A stretch of DNA of 64,000 nt from Bifidobacterium panos. GTDB taxonomy: Bacteria; Actinomycetota; Actinomycetes; Actinomycetales; Bifidobacteriaceae. Position 1 is the stretch's first letter; each line of letters opens with the position of its first letter. The stretch is from contig NZ_JAAIIJ010000003.1 in the NCBI RefSeq assembly GCF_012932445.1, forward strand, positions 124,001-188,000. The letters are read 5' to 3'. Both the position numbers and the translations under genes were made by a program. Shown piece after piece: positions 48,450-56,999 of the stretch. The notes below the pieces were generated by a model that worked only from the letters and a program-made list of their open reading frames with translations, was not told the DNA's origin and ran no database searches.

Positions 48450-49385
48450 TCATAAGCCTTCGCTGGACGATATCTCCTTCCAAGCCGGCAAGAATACCTG
48501 CTCGTATCGATAGGACATGACTTGCTTGTGGTAATCGCGAAACCCTGTGGGAAGCACCGTCAGGCCGAGGGACTGTTCGGGAATCGAGTCGATGAGTTCA
48601 ACGAACCCGGACGGCTCATAGCGTCCCATAAAACGCTCCAGCGCTTTGTTGCATTCGATATCATGACCTGACGCAATGTATTTCAATGGCGCAATGGGCT
48701 TGCCTGAATCCGTCACATAACAGGAGCGCACGTCAAAGGCGTCCTGCCTGATCAGATCGTCATCGAGCAGACGTTTTCCGATACTGGATTCCGTGCGCTT
48801 GTTATTGAACGAATTGCCATTAGCATACACAGGCGCAAGCTCGTAATGTCCTTGCCCATCGGAAAGCACTCCCCAATTCGAATTGTTGCGATCTATGTTG
48901 CGAATGAAGGCATCCGTCACGAACATATCCCAGAAGCGATCCTCCACACCGGTGATGCCGGCGAGTTCGGGGATGCGATGGATCGCCGCGCGCACATCGG
49001 CAAGCACGACTCCCGCCCCCGTAGATGCGGATTCGGTGAATCCCGGCTCGTCATCGGATAGGGAGTTCTTCAAGTCATGAAATTCAATCAGATACTTGCC
49101 GCCAGTGGAAAAGTCCTTGCAAGCACAGACGACCTTGCCGTCGCGCACACCGAGAACCGTTTCATGAACCGGGATGCCAAGCATCTCATACACATGCGAT
49201 CCAAGATACTCACTCAACGGGGCAGTCGTGTACGAAGGGACGGAGCCTTGTAATTTGCCGGTGGAAGCGGGGAATTTCAACAGCCAGTCGGACTCACGCC
49301 ATTCGATGCCGACCTTACGCCCGGCGTTGCCGGCATAGAACCGGCCGGACTTGGGACAAACCTCGAAATTAATCAATGCGCTCAT
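48450..49385 (-). CDS. HipA/CtkA-like serine/threonine kinase
   Basis: The 311-residue protein resembles the kinase core of HipA-type proteins but lacks the usual HipA N-terminal subdomain, as CtkA does. WLLKFPASTGKL supplies the ATP-binding lysine region, and FIRNIDRNNSNWGVL contains the catalytic aspartate and DRNxxN loop. YELAPVYANGNSFNN corresponds to the metal-binding D-loop, though the first acidic position is Ala-Asn here. No HipB-like antitoxin is encoded on either side. It lies between a relic CRISPR repeat and the old end of the array. It could be a toxin-like kinase, a regulator, or a cargo gene of past insertion. Confidence 0.72.
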   Translation of the reverse strand: MSALINFEVCPKSGRFYAGNAGRKVGIEWRESDWLLKFPASTGKLQGSVPSYTTAPLSEYLGSHVYEMLGIPVHETVLGVRDGKVVCACKDFSTGGKYLIEFHDLKNSLSDDEPGFTESASTGAGVVLADVRAAIHRIPELAGITGVEDRFWDMFVTDAFIRNIDRNNSNWGVLSDGQGHYELAPVYANGNSFNNKRTESSIGKRLLDDDLIRQDAFDVRSCYVTDSGKPIAPLKYIASGHDIECNKALERFMGRYEPSGFVELIDSIPEQSLGLTVLPTGFRDYHKQVMSYRYEQVFLPAWKEISSSEGL

Positions 49386-49629
49386 ACCCGATATCCTAAC
49401 CTACACGCTTGGGGTTATCCGCTTCCAGTGATTTCCGATAATCTCACCGAGAGCCGATGCCGTCTTATCAACGACATTTCACATGATCCCGCCGGTCGAT
49501 GTCTCCTGCGCGACCATGTTCATCGAGTCGGCAGAATCCTGCCCCTGCCACGGATCGCCGGCGGACGATTAGCCATATCGGGGACTTCGAGAACAACGGC
49601 CTTTCCGGGCTAAACTTCGGTTATCTTGT
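49386..49629. other. Gap between HipA-like gene and CRISPR array
   Basis: No gene and no clear repeat were found. Short frames here continue into the repeat array and are not protein coding. The HipA-like promoter, directed leftward, must lie within it. Confidence 0.5.
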
Positions 49630-50329
49630 GGAATCATCCCCGCGAGTGCGGGGAGCACGCTTCGGCTTGCGCTCGGGCTTCTTCGTCGGCCGGATCATCC
49701 CCGCGGGCGCAGGGAACATGAGCAGGTCAAGGACGGGAATACCGTCGAAACGGGATCATCCCCGCGGGCGCGGGGAGCACCCACCCTGCCTATTCTTCTC
49801 CTGCTCGGCACAGGGATCATCCCCGCGGGCGCGGGGAGCACCATCAAGAACAAGTACCAGCTGACCATGAGCAGGGATCATCCCCGCGGGCGCGGGGAGC
49901 ACGATGGCCATCGCGTTGGGTTTCACGCCAGCCTGGGATCATCCCCGCGGGCGCGGGGAGCACCGTCGTCGAGGAGGTGCAGGCCGACGGCACGGGGGAT
50001 CATCCCCGCGGGCGCGGGGAGCACACCGGGTCGAAAAGGCTGCCGATATTGGCGTGGGGATCATCCCTGCGGGCGCGGGGAGCACTTCAAGATAGTCCTC
50101 CATTGCTATCTCGTCCAGGGATCATCCCCGCGGGCGCGGGGAGCACACCGGGTCTACGAGAAACTCGGCGGCAACGGTGGGATCATCCCCGCGGGCGCGG
50201 GGAGCACACGTTCACCCGGGCTCGGATGGACGTCAAGTCGGGATCATCCCCGCGGGCGCGGGGAGCACGCTCTGGCCGAAGTCAATACGGCAATCGAAAA
50301 GGGATCATCCCCGCGGGCGCGGGGAGCAC
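49630..50329 (-). CRISPR. Type I-E CRISPR array, old (leader-distal) part, 12 repeats
   Basis: Twelve repeats of 28 nt start at 49630 (29 nt, one extra A), 49692 and then every 61 nt to 50302. In the transcribed sense (minus) the repeat begins GTGCTCCCCGCGCCCGCG and ends GGGATGATCC. Spacers are 33 nt. The first repeat carries several changes (GCGAGTGCG) and the second has GCAGGGAACAT, as expected at the end furthest from the leader; repeat 8 has one substitution (CCCTGCGG). The array continues after the IS element at 52843. The split spacer 50330–50352 joins 52833–52842. Confidence 0.97.
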
Positions 50330-50485
50330 ATCGACTATGGCGGTTCCATCCATGTTTGTGTTCAATGGGAAGTTATGTTTTTAGTCACGAAAATTTTTCG
50401 GGTTTAGGCAGGGAGCATGCCGACCACCTACAGGCCTTAACTGGATGGTGCTTCATATCTCCAGTGGAAAGGGCCGGAAAGGCAA

Positions 50486-52327
50486 ATGATCAGCATGTCC
50501 CAGATACAGTCTATTCGCCGTATGAGAGGGAACGGCGAATCCATAGCGTCGATAGCGCGCAAGCAGCGCGTGAGCGAACCCACGGTGCGCAAATACCTCA
50601 GAATGGACGACCTGTCCGAGAAACCGCCCGTCGGAAGGCGGCGCGGCTCGGTGATCGACCCGTACCTGCCCCTGATCGAGCAGTGGCTCGCCGAGGACCG
50701 CGGCAGTTGGCGCAAGCAGCGGCATACCGCGACCCGGGTCTGGGAGCGTCTGCGCGACGAGCACGGCGCCGGGGTGTCGCTGTCGGGCGTGACGCGGGCC
50801 GTGGCCAGGCTCAGGCGCGAGTCCGCCACGGAGCCCGGTGATGCGTTCATGGACCTGGCGTGGCATCCGGGCGAGGCGCAGGCCGATTTCGGCGAGGTCG
50901 ACGTGCTCGTCAGGGGCGCGGTCCAGCGGATGCACCATTTCGTGCTGGACTTCCCGTACTCGAACGTCGGCCTGGCCCAGCTCATGCCCGGCGAGAACGC
51001 GGAATGCACGTGCCGGGCGCTGCAGGACCTGTTCGAATGGCTCGGTGGCGTGCCCGGGCGCATCGTGTTCGACAACGCCGCGGGCGTGGGCCGCAGGACG
51101 CGCGGGGACGGGACGCGCATGGCGCGCCTGTTCCAGGCGTTCCAGGCGCACTACGGGTTCGACAGTTCCCTGTGCAATCCGCATTCCGGCCATGAGAAGG
51201 GCGCGGTCGAGGCGAAGGTCGGCATGATCCGCCGCAAGCTGTTCGTGCCCAGGCCGAGCGTGTGGAGCCTGGAGAACTTCAACGCCAAACTGCCCGACCG
51301 GTGCCTGGGGCTCGGCATGAAACCGCATTACGCCAGGGACGGGGAGGAGCTCGGCCTGTTCGCCGAGGACCGCGCGGCCCTGCTGCCCCTGCCCGGGAAA
51401 CGCTTCGACGCGGTCACGTGGAAACGCATGAGGACCGACAAGTACGGCATGGTCACGCTCGAGGGCAGGCACCGCTATTCCACGGACGCGTCGAACGCGC
51501 GGCGCGACGTGCTCGTCGGCCTGCGCGCCCTCGAGGTCGAGATCCTCGACGCGCGGGGAACCCGCCTGGCCACGCATCCCAGGGCGTACGGGCAGGCCAG
51601 CACCAGCAGCGAGGACCCATCCATGCAGCTGGCGCTGCTGTGCAACAGGCCGGGCGCGTGGCCCAACAGCCTCGTGCGCGACATGCTGCCCGACCCGCTG
51701 CGCGAATGGCTCGACCGGCAGGACGAGAGGGAACGGCGCGGGGCGCTGCAGACCCTCAAACACGTGGACCGGGAATCCGGCTGGGCCAACGCGGTCGAGG
51801 CGATGCTCGCCACGCTCGAATCGACCGGCGGGGTGGGCAGGTCCGGCGTCGCGCTCCTCGCCGCCAGGCTCGCGCAGGGCGTGGAACGCATCGAATACGA
51901 CGACGAGGAGCCCAACCCGGGCGAATATGACATCGCGTTCACCGCCACGGACACGAAAGGGCGCAATGATGGCCGCGAGGAACGACGTCGGACTCTACGC
52001 GAAGGCCCGGAGCCTGTTCATCTCCAGAGCCACGATGGACGATTTCTCGGGCTGGGCCACGCCGCGGCAGGCCGAGGCCGTGTCCAGGCTGTTCGACACG
52101 GAACTGGCCAACAGGGAACGCTCGAAACGCGAACCGTTCCCGCGCCGGGCCAGGTTCCCCGTCGTCAAGGGCCTGGACGGCTACGACTTCACGAACGTGA
52201 GGCTGCCCGACGGCTACACGCGCGACGAGCTGGGCGGGCCTGGATTTCGTGCCGCGCGCGCAGGACCTGGTGTTCTACGGCAAGACCGGCAGGGGCAAGA
52301 CCCACCTCGCGATCGGGCTCGGCATGA
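50486..52327 (+). CDS. istA: IstA transposase, IS21 family, open past its normal end
   Basis: IstA is the DDE transposase of IS21 elements. An N-terminal helix-turn-helix (GESIASIARKQRVSEPTVRKY) precedes the rve core. The triad is visible as AQADFGEVDV (Asp 134), RIVFDNAAG (Asp 196) and KGAVEAKVGMI (Glu 242). The usual IstA ends near the IstB start, about 51970 here. Instead the frame passes through the first part of istB in another phase to 52327, adding about 115 arginine-rich residues that read as shadow. Either a late frameshift removed the normal stop or this copy has an unusual tail. The start ATG 50486 has GGAAAGG upstream. Confidence 0.88.
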   Translation: MISMSQIQSIRRMRGNGESIASIARKQRVSEPTVRKYLRMDDLSEKPPVGRRRGSVIDPYLPLIEQWLAEDRGSWRKQRHTATRVWERLRDEHGAGVSLSGVTRAVARLRRESATEPGDAFMDLAWHPGEAQADFGEVDVLVRGAVQRMHHFVLDFPYSNVGLAQLMPGENAECTCRALQDLFEWLGGVPGRIVFDNAAGVGRRTRGDGTRMARLFQAFQAHYGFDSSLCNPHSGHEKGAVEAKVGMIRRKLFVPRPSVWSLENFNAKLPDRCLGLGMKPHYARDGEELGLFAEDRAALLPLPGKRFDAVTWKRMRTDKYGMVTLEGRHRYSTDASNARRDVLVGLRALEVEILDARGTRLATHPRAYGQASTSSEDPSMQLALLCNRPGAWPNSLVRDMLPDPLREWLDRQDERERRGALQTLKHVDRESGWANAVEAMLATLESTGGVGRSGVALLAARLAQGVERIEYDDEEPNPGEYDIAFTATDTKGRNDGREERRRTLREGPEPVHLQSHDGRFLGLGHAAAGRGRVQAVRHGTGQQGTLETRTVPAPGQVPRRQGPGRLRLHEREAARRLHARRAGRAWISCRARRTWCSTARPAGARPTSRSGSA

Positions 52328-52773
52328 GGGCCGTGGAAAGAGGCATGAGCGTGCGGTTCCACCAGACCGCCGAGCTCGTGCTCCAGCTCGGCAAGGCCAA
52401 ACGCGACGGGAGCCTCGACCCGATGCTCAGGGACATCGGCAGGGCCGACCTGATCATCCTGGACGAATTCGGCTACGTGCCGTTCGACATCGACGGGGCG
52501 CGCCTGCTCTACCAGATCATCGCGGGTAGCTACGAAAGGAGGAGCATCGTGTTCACCACGAACATCGAGTTCGGCAAATGGGGCACGGTCTTCGCGGACG
52601 ACAAACTCGCGGCCGCGATCATCGACAGAATCGTGCACCACGGGCGACTGCTGGAGTTCACCGGGCAAAGCCGCCGCGTCAGCGAGGCGCTCATGTTCGG
52701 CAGAACCACCGCGGAACACCTGCCCGAACCCAAGGAGAAAACACAGGAACAGGCCGGAACGCTCCCTGACTAA
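51966..52773 (+). pseudogene. istB: IstB ATPase with a frameshift
   Basis: IstB is the AAA+ helper of IS21 transposition. The first frame starts MMAARNDVGLYAKARS at 51966 (AAAGGG upstream) and carries DFTNVRLPDGYTRDEL. The Walker A segment (LVFYGKTGRGKTHLAIGLG) and Walker B (ADLIILDEFGYVPFD) lie in the next frame. The break is in the CTGGGCGGGCCTGG stretch near 52230, which reads as if one extra G were present. Total length of 808 nt leaves remainder 1, which agrees. Unless a ribosomal frameshift restores it, this IS copy cannot make IstB and is probably immobile on its own. Confidence 0.9.
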
Positions 52774-52842
52774 AACCGAAAAAACTTCGTGACTATTCAC
52801 GAAACACCAACTTGACTAAATACATCCATCCAGAACATCGCG

Positions 52843-54102
52843 GGATCATCCCCGCGGGCGCAGGGAGCACATTTCCGGCACAATCAACGGCATTTCCAGC
52901 CAGGGATCATCCCCGCGGGCGCGGGGAGCACTGTCGTCGCCGCATGTGCGATTACCTTAACACTCATTTTCCCGAGGGATCATCCCCGCGGGCGCGGGGA
53001 GCACCGTTGTACCCGGTTTGCAAGTCCGGCGCGTCTGGGATCATCCCCGCGGGCGCGGGGAGCACCATTAACCACACTCGCCGTGGGGGCATCTGTGGGG
53101 ATCATCCCCGCGGGCGCGGGGAGCACGGAGAGCCTATAACGATACCCAGTACAAGCGGGGGATCATCCCCGCGGGCGCGGGGAGCACTGGTGCATCAATC
53201 AGGTGTACGAGTTCGACATGGGATCATCCCCGCGGGCGCGGGGAGCACGCGTTCGACGGTGAACACCTCACGCTCGGCGCGGGATCATCCCCGCGGGCGC
53301 GGGGAGCACGGCCCCGACACGGCCAAAGTGTTCAGCTTCCAGGGATCATCCCCGCGGGCGCGGGGAGCACCACAAAATCACCATTTTCATCCATAACTTG
53401 CAGGGATCATCCCCGCGGGCGCGGGGAGCACTGGTGTCTTAATCGCGTTTACGAGTTTGATATGGGATCATCCCCGCGGGCGCGGGGAGCACTCTTCCCA
53501 TAACCTCGCGCCGTGATAACCATCGGGATCATCCCCGCGGGCGCGGGGAGCACTCGTCCACCACACCGTCGCCGTCGTTGTCCTTGGGATCATCCCCGCG
53601 GGCGCGGGGAGCACTCGCGAGTCGGCGCGGAATTCCCAGAGTGGAGGGGATCATCCCCGCGGGCGCGGGGAGCACAGATGGAACGGCCGGATGGAATCGC
53701 TTGGTATGGGATCATCCCCGCGGGCGCGGGGAGCACATAATCCTCGCCTGCGCCTTGGCCACATCCATGGGATCATCCCCGCGGGCGCGGGGAGCACGCA
53801 CGCCGAACATGTCGGGAGTCACATCGCCGGGGATCATCCCCGCGGGCGCGGGGAGCACGTGGGATTGAGATAAGTGCTGGAGGCGAGAACGGGATCATCC
53901 CCGCGGGCGCGGGGAGCACGAACGAGGTTGAGTGGTGGTGTCTTAATCGCGTGGATCATCCCCGCGGGCGCGGGGAGCACCCGGGTGTAATACCGGGTGG
54001 CATCAGGCATGAGGGATCATCCCCGCGGGCGCGGGGAGCACCAATCCATCGCGCTCTATCTGTGTGGTCGGTGGGGATCATCCCCGCGGGCGCGGGGAGC
54101 AC
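52843..54102 (-). CRISPR. Type I-E CRISPR array, leader-proximal part, 21 repeats
   Basis: Repeats of 28 nt start at 52843, 52904 and 52977, then every 61 nt to 54075. All are identical in the final 19 copies examined; 52843 has one change (GCGCAGGGAGCAC). Spacers are 33 nt except the one at 52932–52976, which is 45 nt. Three spacers (53188–53220, 53432–53464, 53920–53952) are related to each other. The repeat next to cas2 is the youngest. Predicted short proteins with RGRGEH or GAGST repeats across this region are artefacts of the repeat. Confidence 0.98.
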
Positions 54103-54157
54103 ACTTCCAAAGTATACAATTTCCAAGGCTTACATCGGGCACGACTTTCATTTTCAT
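54103..54157 (-). promoter_or_regulatory. CRISPR leader
   Basis: The 55-bp A/T-rich stretch between cas2 and the youngest repeat (TTTGGAAGT directly against the repeat in the minus sense, with AAATTGTATACTTTGG before it) is the expected position for the leader, where transcription starts and Cas1-Cas2 insert new spacers. It is short, so part of the leader may lie inside the 3' end of cas2. Confidence 0.65.
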
Positions 54158-54517
54158 TCACTTTGCATACCGCTTGACGCGACGATACTTACTGGCATTA
54201 CTCCACCCACGTCGCCTATTCCGATTGCCGGAACCGCCCTCAGCGGCAGGCCTCTTTATCAGTTCCAAACCGTCACAATCCGTCGGCACCCAATCTGACT
54301 GATGAACTCTAAAGGCCAGATGTTGCTCGTTACGTGCCGAATAGACCATAATCGCACGACCGTTTTTGCATAAATCAGTGATGCGTTCCCAAAGGCGCTC
54401 TCGTACTCGTGCACTTATGCGTCCCACAAACACACCAGGAGATATTTCCAATAGCCAACGCGTTAGATCTCCTCTTAATCCAACCGGGCACGCCGTCAAC
54501 ACAATGACAATCATCAT
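54158..54517 (-). CDS. cas2: Cas2, type I-E
   Basis: Cas2e is the structural partner of Cas1 in spacer integration. The 119-residue protein has the type I-E hallmark VLTACPVGLRGDLTRWLLEI, followed by GVFVGRISARVRERLWERI. The basic C-terminus (NRNRRRGWSNASKYRR) is typical. It overlaps cas1 by four nt. Its 3' end is 55 bp from the first repeat. Confidence 0.95.
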   Translation of the reverse strand: MMIVIVLTACPVGLRGDLTRWLLEISPGVFVGRISARVRERLWERITDLCKNGRAIMVYSARNEQHLAFRVHQSDWVPTDCDGLELIKRPAAEGGSGNRNRRRGWSNASKYRRVKRYAK

Positions 54518-55467
54518 GCCCCATCTTCCTCGTCGATTCCGTAAGCAATGCCGGCAGCCACCTCACCTTTGTGGTCATCCCACAACCCCACATGGTCTTG
54601 TTCGAAAACTTCATCCGCCAACCCATCAGCACCAAGCAGTGAGCGTATATCGACGACCATTCTTTTCATCAACGACAAGTCATACACTGCGTCCCGCATA
54701 CGATGTCTCGTCGCAGAACCAATATCATCCGGCATCATCGCCGCGGTCTCAAAAGCGACAGGTATTGAAAGCTCAGCTTTATACAAATCCGCAATATCAT
54801 ACACGAACGATCGTTCATGACCGACGTGCACAAAGCCCAGCCCCGGGGAACAGCCCAAGGCAACAATCGCGGCGTGAACCAAGCCATACAGACAGGTATG
54901 CGCAGCCGATAAGGCCTTATTGATTTCAGAGCCGAAGTCAAAATCATCATGATCATAGGTGCGTTTATCCCAATCGACACCAGTACGCGCAGAGCACTCC
55001 CTATATACTCGCCGAACACGTGCCCCCTCGCGCCCACGGAGCTGCTGCATAGTCAGTCCGCTGACATCTTCGCCGGGAAAGCGCATTTGATACATCTGCC
55101 GCGCAACGGCGAGCCTTTTGCGAGTATTGGACACCAACGATGCCTGTCGTTGCAACAATAGCGACGAATGGGTAAGCGGTTTGCCGAACGCGTACATACG
55201 TACGCCACGCTCACCTACCCAAATTACAGTCGCGCCGTTTTCTCCGATTACCGTCATCGCTTGATGCGTGATATTCGTACCGGGACCGAGCATAAGCACA
55301 CTGAGTGAGGCCGCGGGCACATGGATCGTCCCCGTATCGTCGATAACGGTGATGGCATTATCGGCACGGTTAATAAGACAATGCTCGAAGTAAACAAACG
55401 AGAGACGGTCTTCGGCTCGAACCAATTCGTTGAGTTCCGGAGGCGGAGTTCCTAAACCAGCACGCAT
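54514..55467 (-). CDS. cas1: Cas1, type I-E
   Basis: Cas1e is the integrase that inserts spacers at the leader end. The 317-residue protein contains metal-binding residues of the family in VYRECSARTGVDW (Glu) and FVHVGHERSFVYDIADLYK (His and Asp). The start ATG 55467 has GGAGGT about nine nt upstream. It overlaps cas2, and there are no disruptions, so acquisition capacity seems intact. Confidence 0.96.
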   Translation of the reverse strand: MRAGLGTPPPELNELVRAEDRLSFVYFEHCLINRADNAITVIDDTGTIHVPAASLSVLMLGPGTNITHQAMTVIGENGATVIWVGERGVRMYAFGKPLTHSSLLLQRQASLVSNTRKRLAVARQMYQMRFPGEDVSGLTMQQLRGREGARVRRVYRECSARTGVDWDKRTYDHDDFDFGSEINKALSAAHTCLYGLVHAAIVALGCSPGLGFVHVGHERSFVYDIADLYKAELSIPVAFETAAMMPDDIGSATRHRMRDAVYDLSLMKRMVVDIRSLLGADGLADEVFEQDHVGLWDDHKGEVAAGIAYGIDEEDGA

Positions 55468-55528
55468 TCAGCGACAACCTCCATTAAAAAGCCATTAGCC
55501 AAGCCAACGGCGCAACCTCTCAGCACAA

Positions 55529-56224
55529 TCACTTGTTTCTTACCGGCGCGACTGTGAGCAAACCGCAGCCGAAGCCCTTGGCCCTGCCAATGCCGCAACA
55601 TAACGCGCGCCTGAACAAATCAGCATCCGTCACTTCAAGGCCCCCTTCAAATACCGCCGTCGTCAAGGTCACTGTACCGCCACCGCGTTTGAAGCTCTCC
55701 CGATGACGCTGTTTGACTACGACATCCGGCTCGCCGTCAGCCGTCAGGATTTTGAACCCGTTCTTCTCAGCACGATCCAACAGCCATTGCAGTTGATGAG
55801 CCACCGTAATATGCCCCTGGATTTTCCCGATAATCTTGTCGCTGTTGGCTCTTGAGCATTTCCCTTCATCAGTGCGCGCCTTACGAACAGGGTTTGCCCT
55901 TAGGCGGAACCGCCACTGCTGCCCCTTGGCCACACGGTCAAGCAACGGTGAGTAATCCTTAGTCTCCCATTCTGCCCGTAAGGGCCAGCCGGCCTGTTCC
56001 ACAATATGCGTGAAGTCCGGTTTCTCCGGGCTGACCACATACAGCCAAACGCTGTGGTCACTCTCCGATAAATCAACGCGCCACAGAATACGCCCCTCGC
56101 CGCTCTCGCGCACACTTCCCGGAGGAAACGCGCTCTCGACAGCCGCATGCATGCGATATGGGGAATCCAACAACTGCTTGGCGCTGAGTCTCGCCATGTT
56201 CAGCGGAATTCTGGAAATGAACAT
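55529..56224 (-). CDS. cas6e: Cas6e (CasE/Cse3) crRNA-processing endonuclease
   Basis: Cas6e cuts the repeat in pre-crRNA and stays bound to its hairpin. The 231-residue protein has the catalytic histidine in YRMHAAVESAF (near residue 26) and the glycine-rich loop GIGRAKGFGCGLLTV near the C-terminus. The repeat stem CCCGCG/CGCGGG fits the substrate. It follows cas5 by 11 bp. Confidence 0.95.
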   Translation of the reverse strand: MFISRIPLNMARLSAKQLLDSPYRMHAAVESAFPPGSVRESGEGRILWRVDLSESDHSVWLYVVSPEKPDFTHIVEQAGWPLRAEWETKDYSPLLDRVAKGQQWRFRLRANPVRKARTDEGKCSRANSDKIIGKIQGHITVAHQLQWLLDRAEKNGFKILTADGEPDVVVKQRHRESFKRGGGTVTLTTAVFEGGLEVTDADLFRRALCCGIGRAKGFGCGLLTVAPVRNK

Positions 56225-56235
56225 CTTCGTATTCC

Positions 56236-56985
56236 TTACGCAAAACCAAGAGGATCGTCTTCACCTGTAAACAACGGCGGCATGTCACTCCGCCCGTTAT
56301 GGCCATCCTCATCATTCAAAGGCTTATCTGGATTGGCAATCTGATACCGGTGGACGGCACGTCCAGCATATTTCCTGCCGTTCTGGCTAAAGGACAAGGG
56401 AATATCCGCTTGACTTGAAGCGGTTTCGCCTTCATCGGAGTCACAGGCAATATTCAAATCCGGGAAATGGTAACGTTTCCTGTACCAACCCGAGGCGTGC
56501 CATCGCTCCCTCTCCAGGGCTTGCCGCACGTTCTCATATTCCTCATGAACTCCCAAACTAATCGGAAATTCAGGGGGGCAAGACCGTCGCCCCAGATACA
56601 ACGGCCATCGAGGTGACCGCAAAGCCTGATCCAAGGATTCCAGCAAAGAGACATCAGCACCTAGCGCAACCAAGAAACGAGCGTCGGCAAGATAATAGCG
56701 GTTGGTCAGCGGCATTACCTTCTCGAATTTCCCTGTTTTTGTGCGGGTCAGGGATTTCTCCGTTTGCAGATCGCACAATAGCCGCCCTTCCTGCTCGACA
56801 CGCACTCCGAAAGACAGCTTGAGCAAGTCTTCAATCGACTCTTCGCGGGCCCTTCCCTGAGCCGACGCCAGCATTCCAATCACGCCGCTCTTTGTAGGTT
56901 CTCGCTTTGTCTCCCGCCGGATGAACCTAGACGAATCACCCCACGACTGCAGGGGACCCGCCAACTGTAACAGCAATACGCTCAT
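56236..56985 (-). CDS. cas5e: Cas5e (CasD), Cascade subunit
   Basis: Cas5e holds the 5' handle of crRNA and the base of Cascade. The 249-residue protein starts MSVLLLQLAGPLQSWGDSS with the family's PLQSWG motif, then RETKREPTKSGVIGML. C-terminal RRSCPPEFPISLG is also characteristic. It follows cas7 by 14 bp. Confidence 0.95.
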   Translation of the reverse strand: MSVLLLQLAGPLQSWGDSSRFIRRETKREPTKSGVIGMLASAQGRAREESIEDLLKLSFGVRVEQEGRLLCDLQTEKSLTRTKTGKFEKVMPLTNRYYLADARFLVALGADVSLLESLDQALRSPRWPLYLGRRSCPPEFPISLGVHEEYENVRQALERERWHASGWYRKRYHFPDLNIACDSDEGETASSQADIPLSFSQNGRKYAGRAVHRYQIANPDKPLNDEDGHNGRSDMPPLFTGEDDPLGFA

Positions 56986-56999
56986 ACGAATTCTCCTGT

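Larger units (their letters stand above)
50353..52824 (+). mobile_element. IS21-family insertion sequence inside a CRISPR spacer
   Basis: A 2472-bp element begins TGTTTGTGTTC and ends with TACA, so both ends start TGT when read inward. The 10-bp motif TAGTCACGAA lies exactly 29 nt in from each end (50382 and 52786, inverted), the multiple-terminal-repeat layout of IS21. Target duplication TCCATCCA is seen at 50345–50352 and 52825–52832. Without it and the element, the interrupted spacer is exactly 33 nt. The element carries istA and a broken istB. Confidence 0.95.

Noticed and set aside
49499..50841. Long plus-strand frames with repeating RGRGEH, GAGST and PRARGA peptides
   Set aside because: They are translations of the CRISPR repeat in three frames and run into istA; no start site or family support.
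52812..54302. Plus-strand frames over the second array segment
   Set aside because: Same artefact of CRISPR repeats.
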